Part shown: one piece after another, positions 13,746 to 25,271 of the stretch
Position numbering within the stretch: position 1 is the stretch's first letter
Layout: each line of letters opens with the position of its first letter
DNA from: Varroa destructor
Lineage: Eukaryota; Arthropoda; Arachnida; Mesostigmata; Varroidae
Assembly: GCF_002443255.2 (NCBI RefSeq)
Contig: NW_019211458.1
Span: forward strand, 33,598,096-33,662,095
Direction: 5' to 3'
DNA length: 64,000 nucleotides
Position numbers and translations under genes: made by a program
Notes under the pieces: model-generated
What the model saw: only the letters and a program-made list of their open reading frames with translations
Database searches by the model: none
Told to the model about the DNA's origin: nothing

Positions 13746-14315
13746 ATCTACTTATTCTTTAAGTGGTTGATTAGTTCCCGTTGTTGCACGTGATTAGTAC
13801 CGCCTCGGACGTAATTTTTGCAATAGGCAGTTTGGACTGTAATTTTAGAATAGTAGTTCCTTGAAGAGCTGCTAATCTTATCGCTTTTCGTCTCTGCTTT
13901 CGATATATGTATTTGTTTATATAACGTACTACTATGTAGGCTTATCCCGATGTGTATGCGAAACAAATGCAATATGTGCGGCCGAAGGAAGCCGCTTAAT
14001 GTGAAAGTGGTAGGCCTTCGTGTTGACCGCGAAGCGGCCGGATCCCGAATGTTTGCTCTGTTTGAGCAGCAGAGCTGCCGCATTCATCCACAACTCTGAA
14101 AACGTAATTCAAAGCAAAAAATACATATACATTATGATTTTAATTTTCTTACTAATTATCATATTCGTGAATGTTAATTCGAAATCCATTTCAGTTTGCT
14201 GTTTCTAGTGCAGAAACTAATTAAATAGCTTAAGTTTCAATACAGCGAATGTCAGGCGCACGTCTTTCATTTGCCTCTCATCCTTCTTACAGTGCGGACC
14301 TAGTAGTAGCTATAA

Positions 14316-14363
14316 TTTTCCTATTATTCTTATTATTATTATTATTATTATTTTCCTATTATT
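14316..14363 (+). repeat. (ATT)n run flanked by a direct repeat
   Basis: An ATT repeat from about 14330 to 14353 sits between two copies of ATTTTCCTATTATT, at 14316-14329 and 14350-14363. Replication slippage or a local duplication would explain it. Confidence 0.85.
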
Positions 14364-16650
14364 CCAAAATTGACCTTTGCTGAACAGCCTGACACAGACA
14401 TCGAGAGAATTACAAACAAATCAAAACGTAGCTTTAAATATTTCCATTTCATGAATGGGCTCTATGGAATGACTTCGCAGTTATGAACGTATGAAGTTAC
14501 TTATCATGCAATGAGATTCTGAGGAAGCATCGGCTTCCATGTCATGGTGTGAATCAGCCTCTTGAAATACAAAGTACAGAAGTGTGCAAAGGAAATGGTG
14601 TTTTGGATTCTCTAAATTTGGAAATAACTAGAAAGCGTTTAAATATTGTACGGTGTTGCTGATTGCAGTTAACAGCACTATATATTTCCTGAAAGTTACA
14701 ACGGTGAACTGTTGAGACAGGAATTAACAATAAAAACGCAACTGTGTAAACATAACTCCCTACATAACTGAGGGAAAGAACACCGTTATTGCTTTGAACG
14801 AGTGCTAGCGATTGTCGCACATAGCCACTGTACCGTAATGAGAGGCGTTCCAGTGGCAACAGGGAATATTAATATGGCAACCGAATAAATTACAGATCGC
14901 GTCGGGTAATCGTGTTGTGACGACGGGTGCGTGTCTGCGCACTGTATTGCAACACGACTTTCACATTGCTCTGCATGCTTCGTGGCTGTATTCGGCTACA
15001 ATAACTGGAGACGACACAGAAAATGGACTGAACATACTCCGTCCTCCATGACGCCTAATTGCGCGTACAAGGTCGTAACCAAAAGTTGGCACTGATGCAC
15101 GAAAATGTCAGACAAAAATATAGATTCTCTCATAGGTAACATGCTTTGATTACCAGAATATTAGGCTTCCTCTTAATATATCTACAAATGGAAAAGAATG
15201 TTAAGAAGCTCGTTGTCGCCCAATCTCGAGGTGATATGGGCAAATCCAATGTACCCGCCACAGTACTGAACGATTTATTCATTAAAATCTTTACAGAACG
15301 TTTCCTTAAGTGTCTAATAATGCTCAGAATTTTTATTATACGGCAAATATTTACGAAGGTATCAATAACCCGTCTTAACTGTGGCACTCAGAATATCACA
15401 GAGCTGATTGAGTACTTCTTACGCACGTTACAAGGATCAATTTGGTTGAAAAATATACTTTGCAAACGATGTAACACAAAGGGCGCTGATTTCTTAGATA
15501 TGTACTTGATATAATCAATTTTCAATTCAATGACCAGAAATTCTATTCTGCGGCGGAGTTTTGAGGCCATATTAAAAATTTATCTCAACTTATTTCATTA
15601 GATTGCAACGATAGCTTTTATTGATGCACCAGTAGACAACACGATCAACTAACTAACGTTAGAGAATAGTGTAGTAACGTAATAAAAACGCTGAGAATGA
15701 TCCTGATTTTGCTTTTTCTCGCTTTTTTTTTGCAAATCACGATTTGATGCAACCTAGTTGGCATAATAATAACTATTGTTAGTTATCATCATCATAATCA
15801 TTACTGTTCAAAATAGAACCAGCAATAACTGGTGCAGCAGCAGCGGCTGTAGTGGCCGCTATGGCGACAGCAACCGCTCGTCATTTAGTAGTTCCGCACT
15901 GAACGTCGGCCCTACCGACCGAGCGGCCGATGACTTGCCTTCCCGGTTCAGTCCCTGAGCGCACGCAACAAGCAAGACGCAAGAGACGCCAGCCATAGAC
16001 TACCATTAATACACACATGCACTTATTGGCAGCATAGTGTAGTGCAAGGGACCACTGTTCTCCATCGCGCATTTGCGCGTCGTCACCATTGATGATAGTG
16101 CTGTCCTATGCTGCTAATACGCGGTGCCGTTGAAGCTGCTCAAGCAGTTACTGCGGCAAGACAACAGTAACAATAACAGCAAACATCGAGCGCGTGAAAT
16201 AGCGCTGGCGCCACGTTCGTAAAAGCTGGCTTGGTTATTGCAGTTGCTGTTAGCTAGTGAGCGGCGCCAATGGGGGGAAGCGGTTCTATTGTGAACAAAG
16301 TAAAGTGACGATGCTGCTGGCGGGCGATGTGCAAACGTGGTCCCATGGGTCACAACAGGGAAACGTCCATCCGCATATCGTCAGCACCAACAACGTAACT
16401 ATCCGAGCAAAGAAATAGCGGCAGCGTGTTATTCAAGCTGCTGGTTTCGCTGTCTGCTGCTATATAGCATTATATGGGGCTGTTGCCACCTTTGTGTCGC
16501 TAGAGTGCACACCGAACGAATTCTCTTAACTGAGCGCAATCGTAAACGGTGTCTGTAATGTCCGCGACAGTAACGCCTTCGCACACAAAGATACGTTTCG
16601 AGAAACATCCAAGCAAATAAGGATGCGCAATAATAACATCTAACATGCTT

Positions 16651-16669
16651 ATATATATATATATATATA
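16651..16669 (+). repeat. (TA)n microsatellite
   Basis: A short alternating AT run of about 19 bases in gene-free DNA. Confidence 0.9.
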
Positions 16670-18352
16670 AAAACAAACACAAGGTGTTGATATCTAGAAC
16701 AAGTGCAATCGCAGCTCTAGAAGAGGGCCAGCGACATTCTACGGCTGTTATGATTTGAGGAGTGGTCTTTGTTGTCGACACACCGCAGATCAGGGTCACA
16801 TATTACCTGGCCAAAAAACAACAATAACAACTACAGAACGACAGAATCTACTAGCGGAACAACAATAGTATGGTGTCGTCAAGATGACCGCGTGTGTTCT
16901 AATGCAGGAATCTTGATTACAACAGCAATAAGGATATTAGCAAACTCAGTACTTGAGAAACAGAATGATAGTGCATCACACTGATGCTTTTGTATTAAAG
17001 TCACTTGAAAGGATTCCCGGTAATTGCTAAGATTTTAATTATCATCGTTCGTGATAATCGTAATGTAAATAGAAAAACGAACACTAACGATTTTGATCAT
17101 AGTAATACAAATTATAGTCGCAGCAGAACCAGTATCTACCCATAGACTGAAAACGAATAAAGTTAGGCAAATGAATGTGACCCACAAATCATCTTCTTTA
17201 TAATTTTGCGTGCTTATCTGTTATAATAAATAAGAAAAAAATAGCACACAGTGACAAATATTTTCAGGCTCCGCTTATTTAATATACAGATAAAAAAAAA
17301 AACCTCGCTTTATTTTAGCTTCACAAAATGGAACGACCTTTACGTCAATTATGTACCACAAATGGAATAGCGCCGAGAGGGTAGAACCGTGAAAGATAAT
17401 AGATGCTATTCTACTAACACTAATTAGCTATACTTGTTTGTACTTTTTTTCTGCAATGTCTTGCCGTAACAGGAAGGCCTATTACTTTAGATAGATGGAA
17501 CATTTTAGCGCAAATGTTTTGCGTGATTTTTGCATCCAAAGATTTGTCAACCCCAACAGTAGCAGCAAAGCACGCGAGAATGTCACTACAGACAGAACAA
17601 AAGTCTATAAACATACACGGGAGCGCCATACTGTGCAAGGGTAGCATAGAGATCTGTAAAATACGCATGGACATTTCACACGGAGATAGTGGATTCATCG
17701 TATTCGGCGGAGACAGACAGAAAGACAGTGAACGTGAAGGATTGTGTTCGAGCCGTGAGGTTAACCTCCTACAAATATAATTAGCTGTTGAGGTCAACAA
17801 TGCGCGCTGCACACTCAAAGGGCAACGGACGAACAGCAAATAAAGCAACGAACTGTGTAACGGCTACAAAGCGCAGATGTAGAAGTTCAGTAGTATTCAT
17901 ATACGTAGAAGTAGATATAATAGAAGACCAAAGGGGATAAAGCGAGAAGCGACCGACAAGTGTAGACACCAGCAATTTATGGTGTCCGTGCAAAACTGAC
18001 AGCCTGATAATTAAATCTCTATATATAATTTGTATAATACATACTGTTTATAAGGTACACTCGTATGCTGGGTGCGGTAAATTAAACCAAAGCGTAGGAG
18101 TGCGAAGCCTCGAAAGGTTGAATGAAGCTAAACTAGCGGAAACGATACAATACAAACAGAACTTACACATGTATCAATTTATCTTTACGACAATATCGAA
18201 GCACAAGAATTCAGAGTATCAATTGCATTGAGTCTAATGCACGAGATTATTGATTACGTTATGTACAGCAGCAGCGCCAAACAAGCGATCGAGTAACTTT
18301 CCACAATACCAACATGCTTGAGGAAAATATATACTTGTATGTGAGTATAAAT

Positions 18353-18388
18353 GGATCGCGCAGTGGCCTGGGATCGCGCGGTGGCCTG
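18353..18388 (+). repeat. 18-bp tandem duplication
   Basis: Two adjacent 18-base units, GGATCGCGCAGTGGCCTG and the same with G for A at position 10, lie in otherwise AT-rich sequence. The unit is GC-rich compared with its surroundings. No function is visible. Confidence 0.9.
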
Positions 18389-20223
18389 GGAAGACAGCAA
18401 TAATTATTCAGTGCATAAACATCTGTACATCGTGCGAGACCGCTATCAAGCAGTTAGTGTCCTTTCTCGACTATTTATAATTCTATTGAACAACGGTGTT
18501 CTAAATTTTGGCTAACCGTTGCACTTTGTATGCAACATTAAAAAGGCAGCAGGTATATTTGAGAAAACTTGTTCAATAAACTGAGTTTTTTAAACTCGTT
18601 ACTAAGTGCTATTATTATTACTATTGTGCATTGCACTTATCATTTTTTTAAATTTTAGACAACAACACATTTTTAGTTTGCCTTTACGATATGCATTCAC
18701 GTCACTTCAAGATTACACTAGTATACGCCACCGGTGCGAATACATCGAATAAGTCACTATGTCAGAAGCTCGTCCACAAGTCGAATCGCAGCGCCAAATA
18801 CGCAAACCAAATGATCATACCGAATGTGGACTATTTATTATTAGATTAACGAGAATATTGTCAATACGCTTCAGACACTGCGGGTCCATCACAACCGCCA
18901 CCACCCTCACAATCAGAACGGGACTAAGACCACATATTATAATGAGTCTGTAGCAACTACTGCCAATTGTGGTGTCGCTCAGCAAGTAAACTATTGAGTC
19001 TATGCACGTACACACTGATAATGTTGACACTGCTTTCGTAGGAGGTAAACTACCAACATCATCATTGTGGTTGTCACCATCGGCTACGCGCTGCACTTCT
19101 CATGAAGCAGCACAATGCATGAATTAAGTAAGGTTGCTTGTACCACCATTCGCGTTGTTGAATGCCTGCAGTTAACTGCTGCTACTGACGTTGTTGTTGT
19201 CGTTAGCGTCATTACTGCTACAAGCAGCTGCTAGGCGCAGTTCATTCAGACTCGAAGCGACTGCTTTCGCTGTTGTTGCAACGGCAGCAACTATATGTAA
19301 GAGCAGCGCACTTCCATTGCCGCTGCTGTCAACTGTGTATAATATCAATCCCTGTTCGAGCACTGGGCGCTGGACATCACCGGCCATTTCATTATCTCAC
19401 AATGTCACAATAGGAGCGCAGGAAAGACTTGAACTGGCCACTACTACTTCGATAATTACTATTTTTATTCTATACGGACGACAAGACCGGCCGAGCTAAT
19501 GACCGAGCGAGGCGAGAACAGAGTACCATTTATACCACGACCGATAATAATAATGTACGATACAAGAGGCAAACTATGGACAGGGCAAGGCTGAGGAACG
19601 TGCCATCGCACGAATCGACAACTCGTATACGAACGATACCTATTTAGAGTTTATGAGCACAGCAGCAGTAGCACCAGCAGTAGCAGTAAACCAGAAACAC
19701 ACACATACACGATCGCTAGTCGGGAGACCAATCATTGAACCAAACAAGCCTGTGTTGCTCGAAGGGGTAGGGGAGATTAAGGATTGACTGGGTCGATCCC
19801 GTGTGACCTGAAGGCAGCGCTCATTCATGCCCATTTAGTGCATGAATCATATCGAATACTCATTCGTTTGATCGGATTCCGCCTAGGAAGCCGACCAAGC
19901 GTCACGGAATAGGTTGTCAATGTTCCGGGAAGCTGCGAAAAACCACCAAAAGACATGGAGCGTCCAGTGGGCCCTTAGGCCTAACGGTGACTCGTAAACA
20001 ATTGCCAATGTTCACTTAAAATCCATGTAACCTCGCACGGGGGTGACGGGAGGTGATTCGGAGTCATCATACGGATTGCGGCAGACGTGGATTACGCAGG
20101 TATTTCGCGTAATTTCGCTGTTGCGGGGGCCTGCTGCTTTTGGAACGGAACATTCGAATCATGGCTTCAGCTGAAAATCGGCCAAATTTTAGTGGTCATT
20201 GACTCGTTAATGACAGTACTCAC

Positions 20224-20470
20224 CTTTGAGAGAAAATTCGCCGGGCGACGAACGCTATAAATTGGCAAATCGTCAACTCGAAATCTGCGTTTCGCGAAAA
20301 TCGAACGCTCCAAGTGCGCGGAGAGAAGGTGAAGATAACCTGAAGCTAGCGGCGCTGTGCGACCCGTGATGGCGGGTTTCCGCCGTACGATGGCAGGTTG
20401 AAGCATGACAATGAATACCATTAAAAACTGCTTTGAAAATACATACAATGACAAGTACGCGCGCATAAGT
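20224..20470 (-). other. Candidate first exon of a minus-strand transcript
   Basis: A GC-richer block on the minus strand ends at a strong splice donor, CAAAG|GTGAGT, with the exon end at 20224. The 5' limit is not visible; I place it near 20470, where the composition drops. One frame is open for 99 codons with ATGs at 20466 and 20419, but I recognise no family and it may be untranslated. It lies back to back with a plus-strand donor at 20724, so the block could be half of a bidirectional promoter region. Confidence 0.3.
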
Positions 20471-20479
20471 TAACAAGAT

Positions 20480-20724
20480 ATGATAACAAGCAGTTATGCT
20501 AGCGGAAATTTAGCTAATTACGAACGAAATTTAAACCACAATGTCGGCCATTGGCCCGATTCGAATCGTGGCGCTTAGAAGCGGGACGCTAAATTGGCGC
20601 CCTCTGAAAGTGTTGACAATGAAGGTGTTTGATTTGGGGTAGTTCGAGTCAATCGAAGGTGCGGGAAATTATCAACTTTGATTAGAGTGTATATGTGTGT
20701 GTCGGCTGTTTAGCCGAATTGATG
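20480..20724 (+). promoter_or_regulatory. Candidate promoter and 5' UTR exon of VMA21
   Basis: A good plus-strand donor, ATG|GTGAGT, occurs at 20724/20725. The first VMA21 coding exon is preceded by a good acceptor at 22388, so an upstream exon must exist, and this is the best candidate I see. If joined, the exon's terminal ATG would open a four-codon upstream frame (M-L-S-R) whose TGA overlaps the VMA21 start codon. No TATA box was identified. The pairing of donor and acceptor is inference. Confidence 0.3.
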
Positions 20725-22388
20725 GTGAGTGCTGTGCAGGTGTTTGGTGGCATAAGCGCATAATGTGTGCAGGGTAGATGACTTTGCACGCTATCTCTGA
20801 TGCATATGCTGAACTCTTGCAAATGATACTTGAATTGTTATAATCATTGGCACAGCAGATTGTCAGTCATATACGCGCGCGAACCAAAACGAAATTTCGT
20901 TTTTTGCCATTTCGTGTTGATTGCTGGTTTGTATGGTGTGATGATCCCTAATCGACTTTTTGTGCCGACTCCGCTAAGCTAGTGTATCCGTCTATGCTAA
21001 ATTTACATTGTCAATTTACTACTCTAACGCAGAAGTGCATGTCAAAGTAAGATTATGGCGCTGTTTATCTGAAATTTGGAATATTATTAGTTGTGGCTTC
21101 AAGCTACAGTGTTTAGTTGTCTGTTTCAGATGAATGGAATCGAGAAGATTATACATCTGTAGAAATGACAGAATAAAGCCACATTTACTATTGTGTTTGT
21201 CCGTTTTCAAGTATATCCACTTACTAGATTTACCCGAATGCAGAACAGTTTTCTTTACTTAGCTAGGTTTTTGAATTTATTTGGAGTGAGGTGCTTTAAA
21301 CAAACAGAAAAAAAAACACCAATGGCAGAATGTTCTACCGTGTTTAGTTAGCAGCCATGTGTTGAGACTCACTATTGAAACTGTAAAACATTATACGAGC
21401 AAAAATTGATGATAAACATCCTACATTGGTTTAGCGCTATACAGATCGACCTGTTCAGGAGAACAATCACCATCGTCGCTATTCATGTGATGATCGCGTG
21501 ACACTGTGTCATCCCGTCAGCAGTAGTAAGTGGCACGGGTACTTACCTCCTATTTTATTTAATGGAGGGCTACCTTAACACATTAAAATTAAATATTTTT
21601 AATCTAATCCTTTTCATTCAAACTCATGTGTATCGCCATATGGCGAATAGATGTTAGCGTATAAACACTGCATTTTTCATATGCAAATATTTAGAAACAT
21701 TTTTGCTACTGACCTGTCATCATAAGAACAAAATGGTTATGCTATTCAAAACCGAGTAACAATAAGTTCGCATTGTATTAAAAATTTTATTATTGTTCAC
21801 AGCTTAAAATGTTATTTCTCCAGTTAGCACAGAATACGAATATAGCAGTCAGCTCGTCTAGTATACCAAAATTATACATCACTTTTTAAACTTTTTTATC
21901 ATGGTTATTTTTAATTGCGAAAGACGTACAGGTGTGATAAAAGTAAAATTTCATTCATATAAGCTTATTGCATCGCAATAAAATTCAGGATGGTTAAAGT
22001 TTTTCATCATACAATTAATATTTAGTATTTTTGCTAAGTTGCTTTTATTCCTAACAATAAATGAATTCATTTAGAGACCAACATAAACTTAAAACGTATA
22101 ATGTACGCTCATATTATTATTTAAATAAAAAGCGTCTGTTTTTCGCTTTTACGTAAATTTCTTTATATATGCTTTAAATGAAATAAATATATTACCGTTA
22201 AAATAAGAATGCACATGCAGTTGCATACAGCTTGTTTTTACCAGAACCAACCAGTTTTCCATGTCCGCTTCAAACAATTAAGTTACTGTAACATGCTCGC
22301 CGAAACTGTTTTTGCAATCACTACCGGCTTTGTATGATATTGTGTATCATTTATTGTATTGGTGTGGTTTTTGTTGTCATTTTTTCAG
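20725..22388 (+). other. Probable intron of VMA21
   Basis: AT-rich DNA without a coding signal, bounded by a GTGAGT donor and a T-rich tract ending in TTTTTTCAG. Whether this is one intron or includes intergenic DNA depends on where transcription starts. Confidence 0.35.
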
Positions 22389-22396
22389 CTTTCAAG

Positions 22397-22696
22397 ATGA
22401 CCTCGTCCAGCAGCCCCATACTCCCATCAAACGACGTAGGGCCTGTAGGGACACTCCTATTTTTCTCTCTTCTTATGATTGTGTGTCCCATATCAACATT
22501 TTTCATTGTCCGTAGCACACTTGTTCACTTCGCCACTGACATGTTGACATCCTCAATTGCCGCAGCGGTGTGCTCCATTTTGGCAGTACACGGAGTCGTA
22601 GCAATGTTCGTGTATAAGGCCTATCATGAAAAGGATGACGGACCTTCACCAGCCCTGGTTGACAAGGACAGCAAGGTTCCACAGAAGATCGACTAA
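22397..22696 (+). CDS. VMA21, V-ATPase assembly integral membrane protein
   Basis: VMA21 is a small endoplasmic-reticulum chaperone that escorts the proteolipid ring of the V0 sector during V-ATPase assembly. The frame gives 99 residues, close to the usual size of about 100. It has the family layout: a short polar N-terminus, a first membrane span TLLFFSLLMIVCPISTFF (about residues 18-36), a luminal loop, and a second span ending in HGVVAMFVYKAYHEK. The C-terminus ends in QKID, resembling the lysine-containing ER retrieval tails of the family. The start is the first ATG after the splice acceptor TTTTTTCAG at 22388; upstream in-frame sequence is intronic. The coding region has no introns. The next gene on the same strand starts 467 nt downstream. 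Confidence 0.92.
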   Translation: MTSSSSPILPSNDVGPVGTLLFFSLLMIVCPISTFFIVRSTLVHFATDMLTSSIAAAVCSILAVHGVVAMFVYKAYHEKDDGPSPALVDKDSKVPQKID

Positions 22697-22916
22697 ATCT
22701 ACATCGCGAGGAAAGAACTTGTTCTCTATAATAACGCGAAAACGACAAGAGAAAGTTCGACTTTTGTGCTGCCTGGTTTAGAGCCAGATGTCATATTTCA
22801 CAAGTATAAACCAACAAAAATAGTTTGATACTTATATTTCTGAAGCCGGGTTTACATTCATAAAGGAAGCACCTGTCTGAGCTGGAAAGACAACTAATCA
22901 CAATACTCTCGTTAAC

Positions 22917-22922
22917 AATAAA
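22917..22922 (+). terminator. VMA21 polyadenylation signal
   Basis: AATAAA about 220 nt after the VMA21 stop codon and 240 nt before the next ATG on the same strand. Position and sequence fit. Confidence 0.65.
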
Positions 22923-23163
22923 ATACATTAAACGAGATAACAATATCCTACACAACGCATAAATATCAGGACATTGACAAGAGGTCTAATATAAATGATA
23001 AAGCCATTAATAAAGATGTTATATGTACGGAAGAATGTGTGAAATAGCTGAGCGATCTAGATTATCTAAGAATTAAAGCGATCACTCCCTAGTTACTAAA
23101 AGTATCACGGATAGCACTCCATACCCTATCCCCACCGAAGATCAACTACACGGATACTTAAAA

Positions 23164-25211
23164 ATGCTACTACATCATCAAAGACCACCAAGAGCGTACA
23201 AAGGTTATAGTTTATCATCTACAACAGTTATGCGCGTTTACCTCGTTCTATTGGCCAACGTGGCAATTTTCGATGCTGAGACTACATCTGAAGGCTACCT
23301 TCCTAAGAGTAATAAGCCCGAAATCATCAGTGGTAATCTAATTGACCATCTAAAGAAACACAACAATCTTCTTCGAGCTGATCGCTGGTGGCCAGACCAG
23401 AGTCCGGTGGATTGGTCTGTTCAGTGTCACTACCCAGCTACCCCACAAACCGACTCGTCTACGTCATTCTGTGTTCGGACCCTTCAGATCAATTGTAGGC
23501 CATCTTCAGTTCGCGCTGTCTACCAAAATGTCGTCTTCAAATCGCCAGTTGAACAGATTTCGCTGAGTGTACGTGCGAGAGGCGAACAGCTGGACCCTGC
23601 GGCCACCGCCTCGTTTATGGGTGTGTATTAGGGTTCGCTTTTGTGATGCAGCACGCTATTTTGACGTGGATGCATGTGTCAATGAATTTTTACTCTATTT
23701 AGATTGAGTCGGGTGTTCCATAGCGCACATTTAATGTATATTCAGTAAATATTATATATACGCTAGTAAACTATAATTAAGATAAGAATAAACGGCGTTC
23801 ACTTAGTGAGGTGAACTTATGATGAGATTATCAACCTTCGCAATTTCAGATTTAGTTCAAATATATCGAACTTATACCTTCGGTAACTTCGTTGCAAAGC
23901 AAAAACGGTACCATCTATGTGACACAAAATTATACTGTAATCATAAATTTATTCAAAAGGGTAGAGCCAAGGCTTTTAAATATACCCTATTGTATATTGT
24001 GTCGACCTCCACAGCTCCTGTTTTCCTGAGGTCGTATCTCCATCTTAATCACAGCGTTCCGCTAATAAAGGACAAGTCTTTGATTATAGCGCATCGTCAT
24101 ATACTAAATTGAATAAAACAAGATGTTAATGGGTCTAGAGTGGAATGATACATCACTTCGCCTTTGAAATTATTTTATTATGCAGTAATGTGATTGGATA
24201 TTTGTGAGCATTATTTCCTTATTTAGACAACCATTGGTATACAAATGAGGCTCACTAAGTTGTCTGAAAGCCTCTTGGCGGCTTAACATTAGGAGCTTTC
24301 CTCGAAGACGCTAATGTTTTAAGGAGGTCTCCAGAACCCTTATTTTTCACTTTATAGTTGGTAAGCCCATTGTTGTCGCCTTCTCAAGACACGTGTACGG
24401 CGCAGAGCATTTGAAAACATTAGTTTTATTCGCATTAGTTATAAATGAAGGTTTAAATAAATAAATGAAAGTTAATCATTTTATCGGTTGAACTAAAAAA
24501 AAAACCGAGGTGGACTGGTAGCATAGCTAAAAAAACATTTGAAGGTCAAGTATAAATCTTCGACGGCATTGTCTAAATCTGCATAAACACCCAGCTACGT
24601 GACTTGGTACATGGCTATAGCTACGTATAAAAAATGACACAAGTGTTACGTAATTGGGTGAATAAAAAAGTTAAACTGAATGTGTTTTCGGGTTGTAAAA
24701 GCAATAGAATGGCAGGTATTGTTGTTTGCTTTTGGTAATAATCACTGTGTGTAAGGATATTATAGCTTTAAGAAGAACGATAATTTTATATAAGGGGCAG
24801 GAAATATGAAATTGGGTATTGCCTTATAGAGTTGACCTAAGATGTGTGTCAACCCCCCATTCTTGGCTGGTTCTAGGGTTTTCAATCCTCCGGCGAACTC
24901 TATCGTGGCACCACTTCAGACTTACTTTTCTTAAATCAATTGAACCTGCCTTTGTCACTATATTAATCTTTATTCGGTACATTCTCTTATTTCTCGATTT
25001 GTCATCATTCTGCCGAATGTTTTTTATGGTAAAATATTTGCAACAACTGTCGGCATCTTGTTCAACATGATGTTTTAATAACCTCAAAAAGCTGCACTGT
25101 CCTATATTCAATATTTGACGACATGTTTATTAGGACTCTGGTATAACCGATTTTCGTTGTATTTAATACAACATACAGGTTTACATCAAGAACGGTATTT
25201 AAAGCTGTGAA

Positions 25212-25271
<60 letters not shown>

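Larger units (their letters stand above)
13746..20223. other. Intergenic stretch with simple repeats
   Basis: About 6.5 kb with no supportable gene. It contains an (ATT)n run near 14330, a (TA)n run near 16651 and an 18-bp tandem duplication at 18353. The parts at 15.8-16.4 and 19.1-19.5 kb are richer in CAG, CAA and GCN triplets, but no frame has convincing splice borders. Confidence 0.5.

Noticed and set aside
1840..20232. Shared 15-mer GGTGAGTACTGTCAT at 1846-1860 and 20211-20225 on the minus strand
   Set aside because: Half of the match is the splice-donor consensus, and the flanks do not align, so a common repeat is not supported.
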